NCBI GenBank assembly: GCA_026396415.1
Contig: JAPLWX010000015.1
Coordinates: 1 to 45,053, forward strand
DNA length: 45,053 nucleotides
Source of the DNA: Microcaldota archaeon
Lineage (GTDB): Archaea > Micrarchaeota > Micrarchaeia > Anstonellales > Anstonellaceae
Reading direction: 5' to 3'
The position numbers and the translations under genes were made by a program. The notes below the pieces were generated by a model. That model did not search any database, was not told the DNA's origin, and was given only the letters and a program-made list of their open reading frames with translations. Positions 38,232 to 45,053 of this stretch are shown here, piece after piece. The first letter of the stretch is position 1. The number at the start of each line of letters is the position of its first letter.

Positions 38232-38256
38232 ATCAGCATGACTCTGTTTGATTCTC

Positions 38257-38454
38257 TCAGGATTTCCTGTACTTCACAATCTTGTCCATCACTTCGACGT
38301 GCGACAGGAACATCCTGCGGCAGCAATACCGCTCTACTTCCATCTCCTCAAGCACCTTGGCGGGGTTCTTCCCCTCCTTGACGCGCTTGGCGTACTCCTC
38401 GTACTTGTCGGCAATCACTGCGCCGCAGGTAAAACACCGTATTGGAAAGTACAT
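38257..38454 (-). CDS. rpoN: DNA-directed RNA polymerase subunit N (Rpb10)
   Basis: [21 protein letters not shown]...[21 protein letters not shown]. Confidence 0.96.
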   Translation of the reverse strand: MYFPIRCFTCGAVIADKYEEYAKRVKEGKNPAKVLEEMEVERYCCRRMFLSHVEVMDKIVKYRKS

Positions 38455-38463
38455 ATTGCCACC

Positions 38464-38904
38464 TCACCTGTATGATTTCTGGAACCTTGCGCGCGCCTTT
38501 GGTCCCTTGTACTTCTTCGGCTCCACGCGCCTGGAGTCCTCGGCAATCATGAACTTGTCGTGGCCGATTATCCTGCGCTTGAGCGCCTCGTCGCCGGAAA
38601 AGCCGACCAGCGCCCGCGCTATCGCGGTCCTGCACGCCTGCGCCTGGCCCATCTGCCCGCCGCCGAACACGTTCACCGCGATGTCGACCTGCGTTGCAAC
38701 CTCCGGGGCAAGCGTTAGCGGCTCTGCAATCATCTGGCGCACATATTTGTTGTCGATGGCATCCAGCCTCACGCTGTTGATGCGGATGACCCCCTTGCCT
38801 TTCCTGATGCTTGCGCGCGCGATGCTCTCCTTGCGCTTGCCTCGGAAAACGGAAATCACGTCCTTCTTCTTCGCCTTTGCGGGCTTTTTCTTCGCTGCAA
38901 CCAT
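38464..38904 (-). CDS. rps9: 30S ribosomal protein uS9
   Basis: GKRKESIARASIRKGKGVIRINSV...VFGGGQMGQAQACRTAIARALV...KKYKGPKARARFQKSYR. Confidence 0.96.
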   Translation of the reverse strand: MVAAKKKPAKAKKKDVISVFRGKRKESIARASIRKGKGVIRINSVRLDAIDNKYVRQMIAEPLTLAPEVATQVDIAVNVFGGGQMGQAQACRTAIARALVGFSGDEALKRRIIGHDKFMIAEDSRRVEPKKYKGPKARARFQKSYR

Positions 38905-38913
38905 GATACCACC

Positions 38914-39336
38914 TTAGTCTTTCCTTATGTGCTTGCCAAGTTCATCGCAAAGCTCCTCGAGCGTGAATGTCACGCGCTTCTTGTCTGCAGCCGCCTCCGG
39001 GATTTTCTGCGCCTTTGCCCCCTCTGGCGCGCCGACCACCACCTTCAGCCTGTGGTATGCGTCCCTTCCCCTCCTGCTCTTGCGGGGGAGCATGCCGCGC
39101 ACAATCCTCCGCAGAAGCAGGTGCGGGACGCGGGGCCAAACCGGCGAATCCTCCGGCGTCCTCTTGTTCTTCTGGCCCCTGCGCGAAAGGTAATTCTCCT
39201 TTGCAGCGGAAAGCGAGCCTGCCATCACCGCCTTGTCGGCGTTGATTATCTCCACCTGCTGGTTCGCAAGCAAGAGCTTCGCCACGCGCGCGCAAAGCCT
39301 TCCCACGATCGCGCCTGATGCATCAATTGTCACCAT
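38914..39336 (-). CDS. rpl13: 50S ribosomal protein uL13
   Basis: VTIDASGAIVGRLCARVAKLLLANQQVEIINADKAVMAGS...PRVPHLLLRRIVRGMLPRKSRRGRDAYHRLKV. Confidence 0.95.
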   Translation of the reverse strand: MVTIDASGAIVGRLCARVAKLLLANQQVEIINADKAVMAGSLSAAKENYLSRRGQKNKRTPEDSPVWPRVPHLLLRRIVRGMLPRKSRRGRDAYHRLKVVVGAPEGAKAQKIPEAAADKKRVTFTLEELCDELGKHIRKD

Positions 39337-39351
39337 GTTTTCACCTGTCAA

Positions 39352-39705
39352 TCACTTGATTATTGCAACGTCCTTGCCTGTGGGGTGCTTTTTTGCAATG
39401 TCCACCAGGGACATCGCCTTGCCCCCCGCCGCCTCGATGGCCTTCTTCGCGGTTGCGGAAAATGCCATTGCCCCGATTGTAAGCTTGGGCGAGCAAACGC
39501 CGGCTCCCAGCACCTTGTCGACCACAACTACTGTGGCGCCATCCTTCACGTTTGCCGAAATCCTGCTTATGTTCACCCCGCACTTGCTGCGCGACGGGGC
39601 GCTGAGAAGCTCAAGCACGCGCTTCCAAAACAGGCTTTTCCTTGCCTCCGGCGGAATGCCTGCGGATATCAGCAGATTCTTCGGCGAAAATTTTTCCTTT
39701 CTCAT
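39352..39705 (-). CDS. rpl18e: 50S ribosomal protein eL18 (L18e)
   Basis: SKCGVNISRISANVKDGATVVVVDKVLGAGVCSPKLTIGAMAFSATAKKAIEAAGG. Confidence 0.93.
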   Translation of the reverse strand: MRKEKFSPKNLLISAGIPPEARKSLFWKRVLELLSAPSRSKCGVNISRISANVKDGATVVVVDKVLGAGVCSPKLTIGAMAFSATAKKAIEAAGGKAMSLVDIAKKHPTGKDVAIIK

Positions 39706-39742
39706 AAAAACACCACTCGATTTTCACTGTTCATTAGCAGTA

Positions 39743-39827
39743 TGTGGGGGAAGGGATTTGAACCCTCGAAGCCCTAAGGCACTAGCCCCTCAAGCTAGCG
39801 CATTTGACCTAGCTCTGCCACCCCCAC
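39743..39827 (-). tRNA. tRNA-Leu(GAG)
   Basis: GTGGGGGTGGCAGAGCTAGGTCAAATGCGCTAGCTTGAGGGGCTAGTGCCTTAGGGCTTCGAGGGTTCAAATCCCTTCCCCCACA; acceptor pairs, long variable arm, anticodon loop TTGAGGG; uninterrupted. Confidence 0.95.
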
Positions 39828-39835
39828 GCTGAACA

Positions 39836-40423
39836 TCAATCCTCCTTTTTCTTCACGCCTGACAGCTTCCCGTCCAGCTCCTCGCACCTTGCAATTATCT
39901 GGTCTGCCGCCGAGGCGAGAAACTCCCGTGGCTCAAGCTGCATGAACGTCTCCGCCTTGAACTTGAAGTCCTTGCCATCAAGTGCCTCGTATGCAATCAG
40001 GCCGGCCTGCCACTTGGCGTGCATCCTTCCGGTTCCTCGGCGCGCCTTTGCCTCAAGGCGGAGGTTCTGCCCCTCGAGAAGTTTCAACAGCGGGATGTTG
40101 TCCAGCGCGGACCTAATCTTTGAGTCCGAGCTCCGAAGCTCCTTGGTGTAGACCGTGGAGGGGCCTGTTGCATCCAGCGTGAGCAATATCTCGTCCTTTG
40201 CCTTGCCCGCGGAGTCGGACAGCAGGGGCACCTGCCCTATCCTGTGCGCGACATACTCGTCAAACATCGCCGAGCCGTTCTCGTAGAATGTCACCGAGTC
40301 TATCGCAAAGACAGGCACCTGCCCCATTCCGAACCTGCGCAGGAGATTGGCAAACGACGTGGAGCTGCCCTTGAGCAAAAACTCCATCCGGTTGCCTTTT
40401 TCCATAGCCATTTCAATGTTCAT
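39836..40423 (-). CDS. rpoD: DNA-directed RNA polymerase subunit D
   Basis: STSFANLLRRFGMGQVPVFAIDSVTFYENGSAMFDEYVAHRIGQVPL. Confidence 0.95.
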   Translation of the reverse strand: MNIEMAMEKGNRMEFLLKGSSTSFANLLRRFGMGQVPVFAIDSVTFYENGSAMFDEYVAHRIGQVPLLSDSAGKAKDEILLTLDATGPSTVYTKELRSSDSKIRSALDNIPLLKLLEGQNLRLEAKARRGTGRMHAKWQAGLIAYEALDGKDFKFKAETFMQLEPREFLASAADQIIARCEELDGKLSGVKKKED

Positions 40424-40440
40424 GTGCACACCTCAGCGCG

Positions 40441-41136
40441 TCATACGCGGCGACCTCTCCTTCCGCCCGGCCTTTTCGTGGTGTCGGTCGGAGTGGGGGT
40501 GACGTCCTCAATCTTCCCAATCCTCAAGCCCATCCTTGCAAGCGAGCGGACCACCGACTGCGCGCCTGCGCCTGGCGTCTTTGCGCCATGGCCGCCAGGT
40601 GCGCGTATCCTGATGTGAAGCCCGGTTATCCCGCGGTTCTTCACCTCGTTTGCAACCTTGGCTGCAGCCTGCATTGCCGCATAGGGCTTGCCCTCCTCCC
40701 TGTCCGCCTTCACAATCATCCCGCCCGATGCCTTGGCAATCGTTTCCGCGCCGGACAGGTCGGTGACCGTGAGTATCGTGTCGTTTTTCGAGGAGAAAAC
40801 ATGGCACACCGCCCACTTGTAATCCCTCCTCGCCATCGGGCGCGGGGGAAGTGCCCCTGTCGCCGGTGCGACGGCGGCTGGTGCCGCTGCGGCAGGCGCT
40901 GCTGCCGGAGCCACAACTGGAGTGGATGCGCCGCCTGATGGCACATCCGGGGGCTTGCTGTCATCTCCCTTGTTTTCAGGAGCCTCCTTTGCTGCTGCCT
41001 CGGCGTGCTTGTGCTCCTCCCGATTCGCCGTCTTCGGCGAATGGGCGCCGCCTTCGGCGCGCGTTGCGTGAACGTGCTTGGTCGCTTCTTCGGCAACCTT
41101 CACTTCCTCTTTTTTCTCAACTTCGTCTGAAACCAT
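40441..41136 (-). CDS. rps11: 30S ribosomal protein uS11 with about 110-aa low-complexity N-terminal extension
   Basis: C-terminal [106 protein letters not shown]. Confidence 0.95.
   Translation of the reverse strand: MVSDEVEKKEEVKVAEEATKHVHATRAEGGAHSPKTANREEHKHAEAAAKEAPENKGDDSKPPDVPSGGASTPVVAPAAAPAAAAPAAVAPATGALPPRPMARRDYKWAVCHVFSSKNDTILTVTDLSGAETIAKASGGMIVKADREEGKPYAAMQAAAKVANEVKNRGITGLHIRIRAPGGHGAKTPGAGAQSVVRSLARMGLRIGKIEDVTPTPTDTTKRPGGRRGRRV
41017..41048. repeat. Palindromic motif CTCCCGATTCG-stem/loop-CGAATGGGCGC in rps11 (paralogue at 938-970 in rps2)
   Basis: Direct comparison of 41017-41048 with 938-970. Confidence 0.75.
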
Positions 41137-41152
41137 AAGAATCACCAATCAC

Positions 41153-41743
41153 TTAGGCTGCCTCGGCAGGCGCTTCGGGCTTGTCTGCCCCCTCGGCAGA
41201 AGCAGGCGCCTCCGCTTTCTTGGATGCTCTGGCCGCCTTTGCCTCCTTGTCCTCCTCGTGAACCGTTATGTCAATGGGCTTGTAGTAGGAGACAAGCGAG
41301 TCCTCCCTCACCCCCACCACGTAGGAGGGGATGGTCACGCACTTGCCGCCGACCGCGATGAAGCCGTGCGTCACAAGCTGGCGCGCCTGGCCCGGCGTCC
41401 TTGCAAGCCCCTTTTTCATCACGCGCGTCTGGAGCCTCCTGTCCAGGAAGTTCTCGACCGAAAGCGCCAGCACGTCGTCAAGCTTTGCCTCGGGCGGCAC
41501 AATGCCAAGCTTTATGAGCCTCTCCATCAGCGGCTTGCCCTTTTCCGCGCTGGCTTCGCCCAATGAAAGGTATTTCATTGCCCCGCTCCTCGCCTTCTTA
41601 AGCTCGCGGAGCGCCACCCAGATTTCCCTGGTGTTCTTCAGCCCGTAGACCGCGGTAAGGCCCTTGTCCCTCTTTATCCTTTCCGCGTCCCAGACTTTCC
41701 TGGGCGATTCGTATTTGTTCCTAAGTTTCCTTGGATCTCCCAT
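41153..41743 (-). CDS. rps4: 30S ribosomal protein uS4
   Basis: [42 protein letters not shown]...[31 protein letters not shown]; start re-set from 41875. Confidence 0.95.
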   Translation of the reverse strand: MGDPRKLRNKYESPRKVWDAERIKRDKGLTAVYGLKNTREIWVALRELKKARSGAMKYLSLGEASAEKGKPLMERLIKLGIVPPEAKLDDVLALSVENFLDRRLQTRVMKKGLARTPGQARQLVTHGFIAVGGKCVTIPSYVVGVREDSLVSYYKPIDITVHEEDKEAKAARASKKAEAPASAEGADKPEAPAEAA

Positions 41744-41927
41744 CAAAATCACCAACAATCCAAGCCCGAAGCCCGCCCTCTTCGCGCTCTGCGCGAAGGG
41801 GCCCCTTTTTGCCACGAGGCAAAAAGAGGGTGCCTTTCGGGCACGGGTAACGGCTTGTTCCTGCTTCGATTGCAATTTTCCATATCCATCTGCAAACCCG
41901 AGCCGTTAGGCTTGGGTTGTTGACCGC
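41744..41927. repeat. Multi-hairpin cruciform-capable insert between rps13 and rps4
   Basis: Minus strand: outer CAACAACCCAAGCC ... GGGCTTGGATTGTTG; inner stems TAACGGCT/AGCCGTTA, GTGCC/GGCAC, CTTTTTGCC/GGCAAAAAG, CTTCGCGC/GCGCGAAG. Confidence 0.7.
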
Positions 41928-42707
41928 TTACTTCTTTTCCTCCTTCTTGGCCGGTGCCGCCGCCTTTGGCGCGCCAATCGGTGCCTTGGGTGCTATTCCT
42001 GCAGGCGCCTTTGCGCCTGGCGCCGCAGCCGGTGCCTTTGCTCCTGCTGCCTGCGCCGCCGCCCCTGTTGCCGCCGCTGCCGACTCGCCAGCCTTGGCAA
42101 GCACTGCTTTCCTCAGCACTCCAACCGTCATGCCGGTCCTGCCCGTTGTGCGTGTCCGCTGCCCGCGCACCTTCTGCCCGTAGGTGTGCCTGTAGCCTTT
42201 CCACGTGTACGCGTCCTTCTCGTGGTCAATGTCCTGCCTCACAATATATACCAAATCAGAACTGATGTAGTGCAAATTGTTGCCTGTGAAAAGGTCCTTC
42301 TGCCTGTTCAGCATGCGCACGGGGACGCCGAACTCGGCCGGGTTCCTCATGATATTCTCGAGCTTTTCCACTTCCTGCTCGGACAGTTCGCCGATCATCG
42401 TCTTGTCGTTGATGCCCAGCTGCTGGCTCGCTATCTCGGAAACCACCTTCCCGAGATTGATGCCTATGCCCTTTACCGATGTTATCGCGCGGCGCAGCGG
42501 CAGCGAGCCCCTCAGGTCGTACCCTGCCAGGCGCACGATTCCGCGCACTTCCTTGCCCGAGGCGGATATCACCGCCTTCATGGGCGCCTGCATAGGCCTT
42601 CCCTTGTTCATAGGCTTTTCTTCCGGGGCGCTGGCACTGCGGTTAAAGCTGTGCGCGCCTTTCTTTTCCTGGGGCTTTTCGCCGCCCTTTTCATTTTTTT
42701 CAGCCAT
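41928..42707 (-). CDS. rps13: 30S ribosomal protein uS13 with low-complexity tails
   Basis: VRGIVRLAGYDLRGSLPLRRAITSVKGIGINLGKVVSE...GYRHTYGQKVRGQRTRTTGRTGMTVGV. Confidence 0.96.
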   Translation of the reverse strand: MAEKNEKGGEKPQEKKGAHSFNRSASAPEEKPMNKGRPMQAPMKAVISASGKEVRGIVRLAGYDLRGSLPLRRAITSVKGIGINLGKVVSEIASQQLGINDKTMIGELSEQEVEKLENIMRNPAEFGVPVRMLNRQKDLFTGNNLHYISSDLVYIVRQDIDHEKDAYTWKGYRHTYGQKVRGQRTRTTGRTGMTVGVLRKAVLAKAGESAAAATGAAAQAAGAKAPAAAPGAKAPAGIAPKAPIGAPKAAAPAKKEEKK

Positions 42708-42762
42708 AAATATTCACCTTCTCTTTGCAAACGCAACTTCCTCTCTTCCTTGTAAAGGGGCA

Positions 42763-42885
42763 CGCCGGGAATGGGATTTTTGGGCGGCACTGCTTTCGAA
42801 GAATCCCAGCACATGCCAGAACCCATACGGCCTTGCGACCACACGCTTTCCAGGCGTGCGCACTACCAGGTTATGCGACCCCGGC
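42763..42885 (-). tRNA. tRNA-Ser(GGA) with about 39-nt insertion in the T-loop
   Basis: GCCGGGG TC GCATAACCTGGTAGTGC G CACGC-CTGGAAA-GCGTG, variable arm GGTCGCAAGGCC, T-stem ATGGG/CCCAT with TTC-[39 nt, 42818-42780]-AAAT loop, acceptor TCCCGGC, G73. Confidence 0.7.
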
Positions 42886-42998
42886 TTTCCTTCGGAAAGC
42901 CGAGTTCCCAAAATCCGTCTCGCACTTTTTCGCTTGCGCGAAAAAGGCGTCCCCTTTCTGCTTCGCAGCAAAAAGTGGGTGGATTTTGCGACCCCGGC
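42874..42998. repeat. 12-bp direct repeat (TGCGACCCCGGC, tRNA-Ser positions 1-12) flanking a hairpin-rich segment
   Basis: Copies at 42874-42885 and 42987-42998; intervening stems AAAATCC/GGATTTT, CACTTTTT/AAAAAGTG, CTTTTTCGC/GCGAAAAAG, GGCTTTCC/GGAAAGCC. Confidence 0.7.
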
Positions 42999-43045
42999 GC
43001 TTCCAAATATGTGCCCCTATTACCGCTATCATATCCTTTCCGGGC

Positions 43046-43936
43046 TTACCAGTTCTTCTGGTACTTTCCCCGTTCCATCACTATCGTTTCAGGCGTGCAT
43101 GCCACGCCAGACTTGTGTGCGCCCATTTCCTCCGAGGTGAGCCGCGCGACGCCAACGCCTATGAATTCGCCCTTCCCCGTCAGGAGCGAGACGAAATCTT
43201 CCCGGCGTATTTTCGCGTCACAGGACGCGAGGCCGGGTGCGTAAAGCGGTGCGCCTGCACAAACCGCCTCGACTGCGGAATCGTGCAGCACGACTTTCCG
43301 GAGGCTTAATGCCTCCTGCGGGGGAATGAGATACCGCATCAGGGCGGATTCTTCCCCTCGCCGTGCAGCCCAAATGGCGTCGGATACCTGCTGAAGGTTA
43401 TGCGCCGAGGATTCGTAGATGTTGCCGACGGCAACCCTCCGAAGCTCGAGCATTTCAGCTCCGCCGCAAAGCCTGCCGAAGTCTGAAACCAGCACACGTA
43501 TGTACGTTCCAGCCTCGCAGTGCACCTCAAATAGGGCTTGAGTGGGCTTCATTTGGATGGGCTTAATATAATAAACCTTGCGCTTGCGCGCCTTTTTCGC
43601 GACCGCGCTTTCCTTCGGCGGAGTTTGGGTGATTGTGCCAGTGAAGCGCGCGAACATCGCGCGGTACTGCTCGTCTGTCTGCGGCTTTTTCGTGCTCATC
43701 AGGCACACGTATTTCTTGTCCTTCGTCGTGAGGAAAGGCAAAAGTTTCGTCGCCTTGCCAATTCCCACGGGAAGCACGCCCGACACTTTCGGGTCCAGCG
43801 TGCCCGAGTGCCCGCTCTTTTGCGCGCCCGTGAGCTTGCGCACCCACGCCGCAACCTCATGCGAGGATGGCCCGCGCGGCTTGTCCACTATCACAAATGA
43901 GCAGCGGAGAAGCTCGTTAAGTTCATCGGACACCAT
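43046..43936 (-). CDS. cbf5: tRNA/rRNA pseudouridine synthase Cbf5 (TruB family)
   Basis: FVIVDKPRGPSSHEVAAWVRKLTGAQKSGHSGTLDPKVSGVLPVGIGKATKLL; start re-set from 44029. Confidence 0.95.
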   Translation of the reverse strand: MVSDELNELLRCSFVIVDKPRGPSSHEVAAWVRKLTGAQKSGHSGTLDPKVSGVLPVGIGKATKLLPFLTTKDKKYVCLMSTKKPQTDEQYRAMFARFTGTITQTPPKESAVAKKARKRKVYYIKPIQMKPTQALFEVHCEAGTYIRVLVSDFGRLCGGAEMLELRRVAVGNIYESSAHNLQQVSDAIWAARRGEESALMRYLIPPQEALSLRKVVLHDSAVEAVCAGAPLYAPGLASCDAKIRREDFVSLLTGKGEFIGVGVARLTSEEMGAHKSGVACTPETIVMERGKYQKNW

Positions 43937-44097
43937 GAAAAGCACCTGTGGATAGGCAGCGGCACAGTTCTTCTTCTCCGCGCTTAAATAGGTTTCGATG
44001 AAACGCAGCAAATAAGATATTATAGGCATTAGAACGATTGTTTTTCAGAAAAGTAGGTTTTTACAGTTTTTGAACGTAATGGTCCTTGGCGAGATAT

Positions 44098-44886
44098 ATG
44101 GACGATTTCGATGTGGAAATGAAAAATGTCAATCTATCACTGGTTCTTGAGGATTGTCCGATTCTTAAGTCATATCTAGGCCCCCTCTATATCAACCACT
44201 TCAAAGTAAATTCAAAGGATGATAAATATACGGTCAATATCGATGGAAAATCAAAGAGCGGTATTTATCTATTAATAACGCAGAATGGCATCTATTTTGT
44301 CCAAGATGTCACCAAAACTCGCCATAATTTTCCTATCAGATTTGGTAATATTATGGTCAGTCTTTTTGGTAGCAAAAGTGAGACAACAAAGAACATCATT
44401 TTTCATATAGAACGTGGAGCGTATTGTCTTTCAAGACTTTATATTTCCCACAATAAAAAAGACGAAATAAATAATAAATCAGTCAATTCGATTTTTTATG
44501 AACTGCCCGATTTTGGGGGAGATAATTATCAAAATAAAAATAACAACCTTGCAGATTCGATATTAAGTGATTCAGTACTTACAACAAGTGGGTTGAGTAG
44601 TGTATCTACAAATATTGCTCAGTATATAGTTTTGCTTTTAGAGCAAGAACGAAAACTTGCTCTTAATATGAATTTACCTGATGGTGCACGCATGCGCCAT
44701 AGCGACCAATTTAATGATCAAATCTCTATAATTTCGAAAAATTTTGATCAACCCGGGATAACTAACATCTTTCCATTTGTGACATTCGTGGATATTAAAA
44801 AACCAAATACTTGGGTTTCATTTATGTTGGAACCAAATAATGAGGAAAAATTAAAAGAAATTAATGAATGTTTGCAATCAATCTGA
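44098..44886 (+). CDS. Hypothetical AT-rich protein
   Basis: Single long ORF MDDFDVEMKNVNLSLVLEDCPILKSYLGPLYINHFKVNSKDD...; composition differs from flanking genes. Confidence 0.7.
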   Translation: MDDFDVEMKNVNLSLVLEDCPILKSYLGPLYINHFKVNSKDDKYTVNIDGKSKSGIYLLITQNGIYFVQDVTKTRHNFPIRFGNIMVSLFGSKSETTKNIIFHIERGAYCLSRLYISHNKKDEINNKSVNSIFYELPDFGGDNYQNKNNNLADSILSDSVLTTSGLSSVSTNIAQYIVLLLEQERKLALNMNLPDGARMRHSDQFNDQISIISKNFDQPGITNIFPFVTFVDIKKPNTWVSFMLEPNNEEKLKEINECLQSI

Positions 44887-44936
44887 CTATTTTCTGATCT
44901 GCTATTTGAATAAGGTAATTGTAAAGCTTTAGCCAC

Positions 44937-45053
44937 CTAATTTTTCATCTTTGCAAGGTACTTTACGACCAACTGGAATATATCCTTATCGCGGTTGTTG
45001 TAGCGGAATTCCTGCTCTTTCAGGTACATAGGGAACTTGCGGGGGTCAACCCC
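44937..45053 (-). CDS. C-terminus of an IS1595/ISXO2-like transposase (partial, window edge)
   Basis: Manual translation ...GVDPRKFPMYLKEQEFRYNNRDKDIFQLVVKYLAKMKN*; the YLxExxFRYNNR pattern is typical of ISXO2-like transposase ends. Confidence 0.55.
   Translation of the reverse strand, partial: GVDPRKFPMYLKEQEFRYNNRDKDIFQLVVKYLAKMKN

Noticed and set aside
38132-38326. 64-aa minus ORF spanning the right att site
   Set aside because: Runs through the tRNA-Pro 5' fragment and into rpoN in another frame.
39743-39827. Possible insertion in tRNA-Leu
   Set aside because: The T-arm and anticodon arm are continuous; this tRNA is uninterrupted.
42780-42818. Canonical bulge-helix-bulge splice sites for the tRNA-Ser insert
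   Set aside because: A GGCA/TGCC central helix can be drawn, but the bulges would not restore a standard T-loop; I do not claim a defined BHB without a covariance search.
42277-43140. 287-aa plus-strand ORF over rps13/tRNA-Ser/cbf5
   Set aside because: Overlaps three convincingly assigned minus-strand genes; composition is shadow-like.

Overview
Archaeal chromosomal window, probably a DPANN-type lineage (taxonomy is inference). Both flanks carry conserved information-processing genes: rps2 on the left; rpoN-rps9-rpl13-rpl18e-tRNA-Leu-rpoD-rps11-rps4-rps13-tRNA-Ser-cbf5 on the right, all on the minus strand. Between them lies a 36,174-bp insertion bounded by a perfect 17-bp direct repeat (GGTTACCCCATGGCCCC, 2041-2057 and 38215-38231). 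The repeat is the first 17 nt of a tRNA-Pro(GGG) gene. I read the insertion as an integrative, probably conjugative element. It carries a tyrosine recombinase next to one att copy, a DNA methyltransferase translationally coupled to VirB2/VirB6-like genes, a PrgI-VirB4 ATPase with a nuclease-like C-terminal domain, Orc1/Cdc6, a histone-fold-like protein, a Zn/Mn ABC uptake operon with a NikR-like regulator, two adjacent PD-(D/E)XK-like proteins, and a type I R-M operon (hsdM/S/R) with four embedded accessory genes, two of them with HEPN-like R-x4-H motifs. A 40-bp motif is repeated without gaps upstream of three element transcription units. The host flanks contain unusual multi-hairpin insertions in the coding extensions of S2 and S11, in the T-arm of tRNA-Pro, between rps4 and rps13, and upstream of tRNA-Ser. 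Several genes missing from the ORF track were found by eye: a class III prepilin with Cys-rich repeats at the left edge, a 51-aa CPCPVC protein, a 58-aa zinc ribbon and the C-terminus of an IS1595-like transposase. All family calls come from motif recognition; no database search was run.
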